Part shown: in pieces, positions 48,618 through 57,090 of the stretch
Numbering within the stretch: position 1 is the stretch's first letter
Layout: each line of letters begins with the position of its first letter
NCBI GenBank assembly: GCA_903832295.1
Contig: CAILAZ010000280.1
Location: 1-64,000 of the forward strand
DNA length: 64,000 nt
From: an uncultured Acidobacteriota bacterium
GTDB taxonomy: Bacteria > Acidobacteriota > Terriglobia > Terriglobales > Acidobacteriaceae
Direction of reading: 5' to 3'
Notes under the pieces: generated by a model
What the model was told of the DNA's origin: nothing
The model's database searches: none
The model's input: the letters and a program-made list of their open reading frames with translations, nothing else
Made by a program: the position numbers and the translations under genes

Positions 48618-50690
48618 TTACGCCTTTTCCACCTCAACCAGCGCAGAGTAGAACGTCGCAGCCCGTCCCATGTCCGTCAACCGGTCGCTGGTCAGCGCAT
48701 TAATGTGCCCTCCCGGAGCCAGTCGCGCCCAGTCCAGATGCGCCGCCACCACCCCCGCGGGAACGCTGTCATCCACGCGCGCGCGCAATTGCACCTCTCC
48801 CCGGTCGTTGCGCACCCGCAGCAAATCGCCCTCTGCAATGCCCCTCGGGAGCGCGTCTGCCGCGTTCATCTGCAGTTCAAAGCGCCGCTCCATCTTCTGG
48901 TGACCCGGCAAATTGCAAAAGGTCGAATTCAGGAAGTTGTCATGTTTGCGCGCCAGCAGCTCCAGCGGATACTGCCCCGCCAACTCGCTCTGCCTGCACT
49001 CCGTCGGCGCGACATACTCCGCCACCGGGTCCAGTCCCGCTGCCGCCACCGTCTCGCTATACAGCTCCGCCTTCCCGCTTGCCGTGGCAAATCCGTTGGC
49101 AAACGGCAAATACGCCCCCTGCGTCCGCGGAACCTTCAGCCCAATCGAGTGCTCCCGCTCCAGCGCCTCGCGCGTAATCCCCTTCAGGTACTCATGCTCT
49201 GTATCCAGCGCATCGTCAATCAGCTCATCGTCACTGGCCCGCAGACACTCATCGTCAAACCCCATTCGCGCCGCCATCCGGCGGAACAACTCCGCGTTGC
49301 TGCATGCCTCTCCCAGCGGCGCAATCGCCTGCTCGGCAAGCTGCAAGTGCAGGTGTCCATACGATGTCACCAGCTCCTTGTTCTCCAGAAAGGTCGTCGC
49401 CGGCAGCACAATATCCGCATAGTCCGTCGTGTCTGTCATGAACTGCTCATGCACCGCCGTAAACAGATCCTTGCGCTTCAGCCCCTCCACCACCAGGTTG
49501 TGGTTCGGGCAAACCGACGCCGGATTCGATGCATACACAAACAGCGCCTTCACCGGAGGCGCCAGCGTCTCATCCGTCAGCAGCTTTCCCAACTGGTTCA
49601 TGTTCAGCGTCCGCGCCGCCCGCCCCAGCGCCTTCGCCATCAAGTCTTCCCGCCGCACCTTCGCCTTGTTCAGCGCGTATGCCCCGGAAACCGACAGCGT
49701 CATCCCGCCGCCCAGCTCTTTCCACGCTCCAATGATCGTCGGCAGCATCGCAATCGCCCGCACCGCCATCCCGCCATTCTCGCTGCGCTGCACTCCGTAG
49801 TTCAGCCGGATCACCGAGGGTCGCGCCGTCCCATACTCCTGCGCCAGCCTCGCAATCTCCTCCGCCGCAATCCCCGTAATCGCCGCCACCCGCTCCAGCG
49901 GATACTCCTCCGCCCGCTTCTTCAATTCCTCAAATCCCGTCGTGTGCGCCGCCACAAATTCCGCGTCATGCAGGCCGCGCCCGATAATGAAGTTCATCAA
50001 CCCCAGCGCCAGCGCCACGTCCGTCCCGGGACGAATCGCAAGATGCCAGTCCGCCGTCCGCGCCGTACGTGTCCGGAACGGGTCGATCACCACCAGCTTT
50101 GCCCCGTGCCGCCGGGCCTCTTCGACAAACGGCCACAGGTGAATATTCGTCCCGTGAATATTCGCGCCCCACGCAATGATGTAGCGCGCAAACCGGTAGT
50201 CTTCCGGCTCCACCCCATACTTCGCTCCGGTCACCGAGGCAAATCCCACCCCGCCCGCCTCCGAACAAATCGTCCGCTCCAGTTGCGAAGCTCCCAGCCG
50301 GTGGAAGAACCTCCGGTCCATCCCGTTGCCGTGAATCACCCCCAGCGTCCCCCCGTAGGAGAACGGCAGAATCGACTCCGGCCCAAACTCCTCGGCTGCC
50401 GCCTTGAACCTCGCCGCAATCTCATCCAGCGCCACGTCCCAGGACACGCGCTCAAACGCCCCATCGCCGCTCACGCCCTTGGGCGCAACTCTGCGCATCG
50501 GGTACAGCACCCGATCCGGCGAATAAACACGATCCAGGTATTTCGCTACTTTGCCGCAAAGAAAACCGCGCGTCACCGGATGGTCAGGGTTCCCCTCCAC
50601 CCGCGTTGCGCGGCCATCTTCAATCGTCACCAGCACGGAGCAGGCGTCAGGGCAATCATGCGGACAGGCGGAATGCACAACGTGGGACAT
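48618..50690 (-). CDS. Molybdopterin oxidoreductase with N-terminal 4Fe-4S site
   Basis: 690 aa. The N-terminal cysteines C9, C13, C17 (ACPHDCPDAC) and C45 (GFLCGK) are the [4Fe-4S] motif. The Mo-bis-MGD-binding domains follow, with ICSEAGGVGF near the metal ligand region, WGANIHGTNIHLWPF and VVIDPFRTRTARTADWHLAI. The C-terminal domain (about 570-690) is the dinucleotide-binding type with LARKHDNFLNSTFCNLPGH. The lack of a Tat signal indicates a cytoplasmic enzyme. The substrate cannot be told from sequence; no iron-sulfur or membrane subunit genes accompany it. It lies 90 bp upstream of bamA. Confidence 0.9.
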   Translation of the reverse strand: MSHVVHSACPHDCPDACSVLVTIEDGRATRVEGNPDHPVTRGFLCGKVAKYLDRVYSPDRVLYPMRRVAPKGVSGDGAFERVSWDVALDEIAARFKAAAEEFGPESILPFSYGGTLGVIHGNGMDRRFFHRLGASQLERTICSEAGGVGFASVTGAKYGVEPEDYRFARYIIAWGANIHGTNIHLWPFVEEARRHGAKLVVIDPFRTRTARTADWHLAIRPGTDVALALGLMNFIIGRGLHDAEFVAAHTTGFEELKKRAEEYPLERVAAITGIAAEEIARLAQEYGTARPSVIRLNYGVQRSENGGMAVRAIAMLPTIIGAWKELGGGMTLSVSGAYALNKAKVRREDLMAKALGRAARTLNMNQLGKLLTDETLAPPVKALFVYASNPASVCPNHNLVVEGLKRKDLFTAVHEQFMTDTTDYADIVLPATTFLENKELVTSYGHLHLQLAEQAIAPLGEACSNAELFRRMAARMGFDDECLRASDDELIDDALDTEHEYLKGITREALEREHSIGLKVPRTQGAYLPFANGFATASGKAELYSETVAAAGLDPVAEYVAPTECRQSELAGQYPLELLARKHDNFLNSTFCNLPGHQKMERRFELQMNAADALPRGIAEGDLLRVRNDRGEVQLRARVDDSVPAGVVAAHLDWARLAPGGHINALTSDRLTDMGRAATFYSALVEVEKA

Positions 50691-50748
50691 ACGAAATTAT
50701 ACCGTTTCTCGCCCTTGTACTCTAGATTTCCAGCCCGGTGTCTTAACC

Positions 50749-51327
50749 CTAGGCTACCGCCACTGCCTCTGCCTGCCGTACCTGCGTCTTCCGCCACGCC
50801 ACGTACCCCATCACGCACATCACGATGAAGGCCGCATACAGTCCCGAGGTCAGATACAGCCGCTTATAAACAAACAGCGCCACGCTGATCACATCCACCA
50901 CAATCCACACCAGCCAGTTCTCAATCAGCTTCCGCCCCGCCATGTATTGCGCTCCCAGCGAAAGCACGGTCGCCAGCGAATCCCCGGCTGGAACGTTGCT
51001 GTCCGTGTACGTGTGCAGCAGTTGATAAATCCCATACCACGCCACCGGCAGCAGCGCCATCAGCAGCAGCCCCAGCTTCCGCGAAGTCTCCCGCACTGGA
51101 AGTTCCTGCCCCACTCCTGCATGGCTCCACTTCCACCACCCATAGATCGAAATCACAATGTAGAAGATCTGCAGCGTCGCATCCGCATACAGTTTGTTCC
51201 GCCAGAACATCACGAAGAAAAGAACATTGTTCACAATGCCAATCGGCCACGTCAGGATGTTCTCCTTCGCCGCCAGCAACACGCAAACCGCGCCCGTCAG
51301 TACGCCAAAAATCTCCAGGGGTGACAT
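50749..51327 (-). CDS. pnuC: PnuC-family nicotinamide riboside/mononucleotide transporter
   Basis: 192 aa, seven or so membrane helices. Family motifs are present: LTWPIGIVNNVLFFVMFWRN, LYADATLQIFYIVISIYGWW, W66-rich loop KWSHAG and the C-terminal NWLVWIVVDVISVALFVYK. The fold belongs to the PnuC group that moves nicotinamide riboside or related vitamins by facilitated diffusion. No NadR-type kinase gene is adjacent, so the exact substrate is not fixed. Confidence 0.92.
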   Translation of the reverse strand: MSPLEIFGVLTGAVCVLLAAKENILTWPIGIVNNVLFFVMFWRNKLYADATLQIFYIVISIYGWWKWSHAGVGQELPVRETSRKLGLLLMALLPVAWYGIYQLLHTYTDSNVPAGDSLATVLSLGAQYMAGRKLIENWLVWIVVDVISVALFVYKRLYLTSGLYAAFIVMCVMGYVAWRKTQVRQAEAVAVA

Positions 51328-51380
51328 GGAACGATCATATTCGATTCACGCACTTTTCTCTCCCCCCACAGTAAAGCCGG

Positions 51381-51616
51381 ATGCTCTCGCTCCTGCTCCT
51401 GCCCTTGCTTTTGCTCCTGCTCCTGACTTTGCTCTTGCTCCTGCCTTTGCTCTTGCTCCTGCCTTTGCTCCTGCTCCTGCTCCTGCTGCTGCCTTTGCTC
51501 CTGCTCTAGCCCTTGCCCTTGCCTTTGCTCCCTCTTTTGCTCTGGCTCTTGCCCTTGCTTCTGCCTTTGCGCTTGCTCTTGCCCTTGCCTTTGCTCTTGC
51601 TCTTGCTCTTGTCTTT
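51381..51616. repeat. Long degenerate (CTTGCT/CTCCTG)n hexanucleotide tract, locus 2
   Basis: About forty units of a hexamer mainly CTTGCT, CTCCTG and CCTTTG on the plus strand. It fills most of the 553-bp gap between pnuC and frr. Translations as poly-Leu or Ala/Arg repeats are spurious. Followed at once by a palindromic repeat and a tandem array. Confidence 0.8.
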
Positions 51617-51621
51617 AGGTT

Positions 51622-51657
51622 GTCATTCCGAACGTAGTGAGGAATCCCAGCAACGCT
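51622..51657. repeat. Palindromic REP-like element (GTCATTCCGA type)
   Basis: GTCATTCCGAACG, then TAGTGAGGAATCCCAG; ATTCC and GGAAT form the arms. A close relative lies at 59093-59126, also just after a (CTTGCT)n tract. Confidence 0.7.
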
Positions 51658-51706
51658 CATCCCTCCCCTGCCGACCCAAGCTTTCCAACCCCGACTCGAT
51701 TTTCGC

Positions 51707-51833
51707 GCAGCAGCGCCCTCAGACCCAGCAGCGCCCTCAGACCCAGCAGTGCCCTCAGACCCAGCAGTGCCCCCCAGCCCCAGCAGTCCCCTCAGACCCA
51801 GCAGTGCCCCCCAGCCCCAGCGCCCCCAGACGC
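51707..51833. repeat. Tandem array of an 18-nt unit, degenerate
   Basis: About seven units. The first is GCAGCAGCGCCCTCAGAC, the next three begin with CCAGCAG and differ by point changes, and later ones are more diverged (18-19 nt). It lies between the REP-like element and the frr terminator. Confidence 0.75.
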
Positions 51834-51834
51834 A

Positions 51835-51865
51835 GCAAAGCCCGGGGACTTTCCCCGGGCTTTGC
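51835..51865 (-). terminator. Hairpin after frr
   Basis: GCAAAGCCCGGGGA (51835-51848) pairs perfectly over 14 bp with 51852-51865 around a CTT loop. The T-run on the minus strand is poor, but its position just after frr and its stability argue for a terminator. Confidence 0.7.
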
Positions 51866-51880
51866 CTTCCCGCCGGAACC

Positions 51881-52468
51881 TCAAACCTGCATGACTTCCT
51901 TTTCCTTCACCTTCAGCATTTCTTCCATCTTCTTGATTTCGTCGTCCGTGATCTTCTGCATTTGATCCAGCGATCCACGTTCTTCGTCCTCGGAGATCTT
52001 CTTGTCCTTCATCGCCTTCTTGATGGCGTCATTCCCATCGCGGCGAATATTCCTCACCGCCGTGCGATGCTCTTCCAGAACTTTCCCCAGGTGTTTCACC
52101 ATCTCTTTGCGGCGCTCCTCGGTGAGCGCGGGCACCGGAATCCGAATCACCTTGCCGTCGTTCTGCGGATTGAATCCCAGGTCTGAGCTGCGGATCGCCT
52201 TTTCAATCGCTCCCATCAGCGACGTATCCCAGGGCGTAACCGTGATCAGGTTCGGCTCCGGTGCGCTGACGTTTCCAACCTGCGCCAGTGGCATCGGTGT
52301 CCCGTAGGCGTCCACGTGAATACTGTCCAGCATATGCACGTTGGCGCGGCCTGTGCGCTGTACGGAAAGTTCCTTGCGGAACGCTTCCACAGCCTTGTCC
52401 ATGCGCGACTTCAACTGCGCGAATGTATCTTTCAGGGCGGGCAATGCCGCCATACTGATCTGAGCCAT
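51881..52468 (-). CDS. frr: Ribosome recycling factor
   Basis: 195 aa, close to the usual 185. The helical arm sequence is clear (LKSRMDKAVEAFRKELSVQRTGRANV), with PLAQVGNVSAPEPNLITVTPWD in the second domain and VRNIRRDGNDAIKK near the C-terminus. It splits post-termination ribosomes with EF-G. It follows pyrH with a 176-bp gap and is the last gene of the rplM-rpsI-rpsB-tsf-pyrH-frr order. Confidence 0.97.
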   Translation of the reverse strand: MAQISMAALPALKDTFAQLKSRMDKAVEAFRKELSVQRTGRANVHMLDSIHVDAYGTPMPLAQVGNVSAPEPNLITVTPWDTSLMGAIEKAIRSSDLGFNPQNDGKVIRIPVPALTEERRKEMVKHLGKVLEEHRTAVRNIRRDGNDAIKKAMKDKKISEDEERGSLDQMQKITDDEIKKMEEMLKVKEKEVMQV

Positions 52469-52644
52469 AGTTGTACTCCGTTCAAGCGAGCCCGATTATA
52501 AACCCGCCGTCTCCCTGCTGTGTACTATTACAAACCCTGCCCGCGCCGCCAGTCCCGTTACCATCCGGCTTCCCGGCGCCAAAACCTCCCGCCAAACGCG
52601 GCTTGCGAGCCACCGCAGCGGCTCGCCGTCGCCAATCTCAGGAA

Positions 52645-53361
52645 TCAGGCGGTCACAATCGACCCGATCTTCTCTCCCAGGCACACCCGGCGGATATTGC
52701 CGTGCGTGTTCAGATTAAAGATCAATATCGGCAGATTATTCTCCCTGCACAGGCTGATCGCGGTCGCGTCCATCACCCGCAGTCCCAGCTTCAGCACGTC
52801 CGTAAAGCTGATGGTGTCAAACATCTTCGCGTTCGCGTCCTTGTTCGGGTCGCTGTCGTAGATGCCGTCCACCTTCGTCGCCTTCATGATGACCTCGGCC
52901 TTGATCTCCATCGCCCGCAGCGAAGCCGCCGTGTCGGTCGAGAAGTACGGATTCCCCGTCCCTGCCCCGAAGATCACCACCCGGTCCTTTTCCAGATGCC
53001 GGATCGCCCTGCGCCGGATAAATGGCTCGGCCACCTGGTTCATCTCGATCGCGCTCATCACCCGGGTATGCACATTCTGTTTTTCCAGTGCATCCTGCAA
53101 TGCCAGCGAGTTGATCATCGTCGCCAGCATTCCCATGTGATCGGCCGCCACGCGGTCCATATCCTTCGCCTGTTCTGCCACGCCGCGGAAGAAGTTTCCT
53201 CCGCCCACCACCAGGCCAATCTGCACTCCCAGCCGGTGTACATCGGCAACTTCGGCTGCAATTTCATGCACTCGGTTGTTATCGACTCCAAAGCCCTGGC
53301 CCGCTGCCAGTGCCTCGCCGGAAAGCTTGAGCAATATTCGTTTATATGTGGGGTCTGCCAT
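52645..53361 (-). CDS. pyrH: UMP kinase
   Basis: 238 aa. The amino-acid-kinase fold begins [12 protein letters not shown] (7-18), with GGGNFFRG (about 52-59), [13 protein letters not shown] (about 136-148) and the C-terminal [14 protein letters not shown]. It makes UDP from UMP, the first committed step toward pyrimidine nucleotides. Placed between tsf and frr as in most bacteria. Confidence 0.97.
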   Translation of the reverse strand: MADPTYKRILLKLSGEALAAGQGFGVDNNRVHEIAAEVADVHRLGVQIGLVVGGGNFFRGVAEQAKDMDRVAADHMGMLATMINSLALQDALEKQNVHTRVMSAIEMNQVAEPFIRRRAIRHLEKDRVVIFGAGTGNPYFSTDTAASLRAMEIKAEVIMKATKVDGIYDSDPNKDANAKMFDTISFTDVLKLGLRVMDATAISLCRENNLPILIFNLNTHGNIRRVCLGEKIGSIVTA

Positions 53362-53652
53362 GGTTGGATTCCGCTACCTAGTGTAAACGATCCTGCTTCG
53401 CGACGGGAGAGCACGATGTCTGACTTTTGAGCGCCCAGCAAATGTGTATGGGATGGACTCCCTTTCGGTGTTATCGACTCGGAGGCCCGGCCCTCACTAC
53501 TGGAGAGATGGACAGGTGCAGTCTCTTGTGTGGGCCAATTAAGCAGATCTGTGAGTAGCCCACCCTCGCGTCATTCTGTGAGAGGTCGTAACCGCAAACA
53601 GAAAGCGGGACGGATTTCTCCGCCCCGCCGTTTTTCCTGCTCGAATCTGCAA
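53362..53652. other. Gap between pyrH and tsf
   Basis: No gene supported. Carries the tsf terminator at its left end and is large enough to hold a separate pyrH promoter, although no clear promoter elements were seen. Confidence 0.5.
53605..53628 (-). terminator. Terminator of tsf
   Basis: On the minus strand GCGGGGCGGA, loop GAAA, TCCGTCCCGC (one G-T pair), then TTTCTGTTTG. Confidence 0.8.
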
Positions 53653-54309
53653 CTACTCAGCGGCCTTCTCTTCTGCCACTGCCAGCGGCTTTGCCACCGC
53701 CACCGTCTCGGTCGGATCGCCCACCTTAAACCGTGCAAACCGCCGCACCGAAATATTCTCGCCCAGCTTGCCGATCACCGTCGCAATCAACTGCGTGATC
53801 GTCACGCTCTGCTCCTTGATGAAAGGCTGTTCCAGCAAGCAGACTTCCTCGTAGAACTTGCTCATCTTGCCTTCCACAATCTTCTCAATCACCGGAGCCG
53901 GCTTGCCCGTCGCCGCAGCCTGCGCGCGGTAGATATCCTTCTCGCGCTCCATGTCTGCCGCCGTCACGTCCTCTTTGCGGACGTAGCGCGGATCCACTGC
54001 CGCAATGTGCATCGCGATGTCGTGCACCAGTCCCTGGAACTCCGTCGTGCGCGCCACAAAGTCGCTCTCGCAGTTCACTTCCAGCAGCACGCCAATCTTG
54101 CCTCCGGCGTGAATGTAGCTGGTGACCACGCCTTCGCTGGTCGTACGCGTTGCCTTCTTCGCTGCCGTCGCCATGCCGCGCTTGCGCAGCACGATCATTG
54201 CCTGCTCCTGGTCGCCGTTGGCCTCCACAAGCGCCTTCTTGCAATCCCCCATCGGGGCTCCGGACTTTTCGCGGAGCTCTTTTACCATCGCTGCGTTAAT
54301 CTCTGCCAT
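53653..54309 (-). CDS. tsf: Translation elongation factor Ts
   Basis: 218 aa, the short form without the extended C-terminal part of the E. coli protein. The N-terminal helical domain (LREKSGAPMGDCKKALVEANGD) and core motif HIAAVDPRYVRKEDV are present. It is the guanine nucleotide exchange factor of EF-Tu. The conserved rpsB-tsf order is kept, but a strong hairpin lies between the two genes. Confidence 0.97.
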   Translation of the reverse strand: MAEINAAMVKELREKSGAPMGDCKKALVEANGDQEQAMIVLRKRGMATAAKKATRTTSEGVVTSYIHAGGKIGVLLEVNCESDFVARTTEFQGLVHDIAMHIAAVDPRYVRKEDVTAADMEREKDIYRAQAAATGKPAPVIEKIVEGKMSKFYEEVCLLEQPFIKEQSVTITQLIATVIGKLGENISVRRFARFKVGDPTETVAVAKPLAVAEEKAAE

Positions 54310-54397
54310 TGCAAAAACCTTTCTTGGATCAGTGCGGCCGGCTCGTGGCCAGGCTCCTGGATTGCTTCCTCAAAACTCTTGTACGATTCTCGCAAAA

Positions 54398-54427
54398 CGA
54401 CCCGCGCCGGAAGTGCAGCGCGGGTCG
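54398..54427 (-). terminator. Hairpin between rpsB and tsf
   Basis: CGACCCGCGC (54398-54407) pairs with GCGCGGGTCG (54418-54427). The minus strand continues with TTTTGCG. It is either a terminator of rpsB or a site that lowers tsf transcription relative to rpsB. Confidence 0.75.
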
Positions 54428-54455
54428 CTTTTCACGAAATATTCGCGAACCGCAA

Positions 54456-55325
54456 TTACCGCGATTCCACCTCTACGTCGCTCTCTGCAACTTCGGTCTC
54501 CACCTTGCGCACGCCCTTGCCCAGAACCTCTTCCATGTTCAGGTCTTCGGCCGGTGCTGCTTCGGCGGACACTGCTTCCTCTTCCGCAACCTGTTCGCTC
54601 GCCGTCACCCCTGCTGCCAGTTCGGCGCTCTGCTTGTCGGTCGCTGCCTGCGAACCCTCTACCACCGAGTCCGCAACCTTCGAGGCAAACAGCCGGATCG
54701 CGCGCAGCGCGTCGTCGTTGCCCGGAATGATGTAGTCCACTTCGCTCGGGTCGCAGTTGGTGTCAACCACCGCAACCACGGGAATGCCCAGCTTCCGCGC
54801 TTCCTTCACCGCAATCTGCTCCTTGTTCGAGTCGATTACGAAGATCGCGTCCGGAAGACGGTTCAAATTCTTGATGCCCGCAAGATTCGCCTGGAGGTGC
54901 TTGCGCTCCCGCTCCAACTTGACCACTTCCTTCTTCGGAAGCAGCTCATAGCGGCCATCGGTCGCCATCTCGTCGAGTTCCTTCAGCCGCTTGACCGACT
55001 TCTGTACCGTCACCCAGTTGGTCAGCAACCCACCCAGCCAGCGCTGGTTGATGTAGAACATCCCGCAGCGCGTCGCTTCTTCAGCAATCGCTTCCTGCGC
55101 CTGGCGCTTGGTGCCAACGAACATGATCGTCCGGCCTTCGGCGGCGTTGTCCTGCACAAATTTCGACGCTTCCTTGAACATCTTCAGCGTCTTCTGCAGG
55201 TCGATGATGTAAATTCCGTTGCGCTCGCCAAAGATGTATTCCTTCATCTTCGGATTCCAGCGCTTCGTCTGATGCCCGAAGTGAACACCTGCTTCGAGCA
55301 GCTCTTTCATTGTGATATTAGCCAC
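54456..55325 (-). CDS. rpsB: 30S ribosomal protein S2
   Basis: 289 aa. Strong match: [44 protein letters not shown] and [16 protein letters not shown]. The C-terminal ~50 residues after the core are an Ala/Glu-rich extension not found in E. coli S2. A small-subunit head protein. Confidence 0.98.
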   Translation of the reverse strand: MANITMKELLEAGVHFGHQTKRWNPKMKEYIFGERNGIYIIDLQKTLKMFKEASKFVQDNAAEGRTIMFVGTKRQAQEAIAEEATRCGMFYINQRWLGGLLTNWVTVQKSVKRLKELDEMATDGRYELLPKKEVVKLERERKHLQANLAGIKNLNRLPDAIFVIDSNKEQIAVKEARKLGIPVVAVVDTNCDPSEVDYIIPGNDDALRAIRLFASKVADSVVEGSQAATDKQSAELAAGVTASEQVAEEEAVSAEAAPAEDLNMEEVLGKGVRKVETEVAESDVEVESR

Positions 55326-55547
55326 TGTACCTCCTTCGATGGATTTGCATTGCCTGCTTGCGCCACAAGTGCGCCAGGCAATTCAATTCCCGTTGCCCGC
55401 CCCGGAATTAGCGGGAGCGGGAAGATTTTTGGTCCCGTAAACGTCAATAAGCCACATGCCGCCGGAACCTGCGGCACATGCCAAACTCTTGGGCTGCATT
55501 CACCCGGGTAAAAAGACCAGCCAAGCCATACATCTCGCAGGTGCCCC

Positions 55548-55571
55548 GCATCCGCCGCATTCGGCGGATGC
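55548..55571 (-). terminator. Hairpin after rpsI
   Basis: GCATCCGCCG (55548-55557) pairs with CGGCGGATGC (55562-55571) around CATT. The following T-run is absent on the minus strand, so it may be a weak terminator or a regulatory hairpin ahead of rpsB. Confidence 0.55.
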
Positions 55572-55586
55572 AGAGCCCATACCTGT

Positions 55587-55982
<396 letters not shown>

Positions 55983-56002
55983 TCTGTGTTGATCCTTAAC
56001 GG

Positions 56003-56434
56003 TTACACGACCGCCGCAATCGCCACAGGCTGCTGCGCCTGGTGCGGATGCTTGTCGTCGCGGTAAACCTTCAGCTTTGTGGCCATGGCACGGCCCAGCT
56101 TCGATTTCGGCAGCATGCCTTCAATGGCGTCCTGCACAATCAGTTCGGGCTTGCGCGCCAGGCGCTTGGTAAATTCTTCTTCCCGCAGTCCGCCGGGAAA
56201 TCCCGTGTAACGGCGATAAACCTTGGCGTTCGCCTTCAGCCCGGTCAACTTCACCTTGCTGGCGTTGATGACTACGACATGGTCGCCGGTATCCAGAAAC
56301 GGCGTGTAGCGGGGGTTATCTTTGCCGCTCAAGATGCGCGCAACGCGAGTAGACAAACGTCCGAGGGTCTGCCCATCGGCATCCACCACGTACCACTTCC
56401 GCGCAATCTCCCCCTTGGGGAAATAGGTTGACAT
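56003..56434 (-). CDS. rplM: 50S ribosomal protein L13
   Basis: 143 aa. [20 protein letters not shown] and [14 protein letters not shown] are L13 signatures. GGGAGAG lies upstream of the ATG. First gene of the rplM-rpsI-rpsB-tsf-pyrH-frr block. Confidence 0.98.
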   Translation of the reverse strand: MSTYFPKGEIARKWYVVDADGQTLGRLSTRVARILSGKDNPRYTPFLDTGDHVVVINASKVKLTGLKANAKVYRRYTGFPGGLREEEFTKRLARKPELIVQDAIEGMLPKSKLGRAMATKLKVYRDDKHPHQAQQPVAIAAVV

Positions 56435-56941
56435 TCCAAACTCTCCCAGATGTAAAAACCGACTATTGAGAAGACCGTTTCGGCCTCACTCCGCCCTTTT
56501 TCCGGCAGGCACCGCTACGCACCTCTTGCGATCGCTCGCGAGGAGTTTGAAGACCCAGGACTTTGGTCTGGGGACTTCTGCACGTTTCGTGCGGGACAAA
56601 CCTTCAGCAGATCCGCTTTGCAGTGCACAGCCGGCGAGGCCATGCATTCTACGGCGACAGAGTACCGTCAGGCGGGCAACCGCAGGGCAGCCGAAAGACT
56701 ATACGGTAGCGCATGCCAGAGTTCACTGTCAACGCCAGCAAACGCGCGGAAATCCCAGGACGCATTCACGCCCCAAGACCCGTTCCCGATCTCTCGCAGT
56801 ATAACACAGGGCAATCGGCGATAATCCCGACCGCAGAAGATGATCTCGGCGTCGTTTACTTTTCGCCGCGCCCGAAGCCTCCAGCAGCTTCCCCGTTCGG
56901 CGCACAAATCCGCAGCCGCAACCACCAGGGCACTGGACCAG
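56435..56941. other. Long leader/intergenic stretch before rplM
   Basis: No supported reading frame. It should contain the rplM promoter and a long 5' leader. Candidate promoter elements near 56703-56732 are listed separately. Confidence 0.5.
56703..56732 (-). promoter_or_regulatory. Candidate sigma-70-type promoter of the rplM operon
   Basis: On the minus strand a perfect TTGACA (56727-56732) is followed 18 nt later by TACCGT (56703-56708), which runs into TATAGT. It would leave a leader of about 260 nt. An alternative TATACT lies at 56798-56803. Confidence 0.4.
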
Positions 56942-57073
56942 TTAGTCTTTCGTCGCGTCCTTCACGATCCTGAACGCCGCCTGGCCGTAATCCTCGCGGA
57001 CTTTCTTCGGAACGCTGGCTTTGGGCTGCTTCGGCTTCTTGACTTCACGTTTTTGAGAGTTCTTGTTTGCCAT
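56942..57073 (-). CDS. Small lysine-rich protein (43 aa)
   Basis: A 43-codon frame from ATG 57073 to TAA at 56942: MANKNSQKREVKKPKQPKAS, then VPKKVREDYGQAAFRIVKDATKD. The composition (12 Lys, 3 Arg, no Cys) and the Q/K-rich start are not what a chance frame would give, and the style matches small basic MANxNxQKREKKKPK proteins known from many bacteria (recalled similarity, not checked). It is too short for most gene finders. It lies 17 bp downstream of the MscS-type gene and may be the end of that transcript. A nucleic-acid-binding or ribosome-associated role is possible but not shown. Confidence 0.7.
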   Translation of the reverse strand: MANKNSQKREVKKPKQPKASVPKKVREDYGQAAFRIVKDATKD

Positions 57074-57090
57074 GCCCCAAGTTTACGCCT

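Noticed and set aside
51346-51660. Frame encoding an Ala/Arg/Lys-rich repeat peptide, like a histone-H1-type protein
   Set aside because: It is only the translation of the CTTGCT tract on the minus strand; all six frames are open there and no conserved start context is seen.
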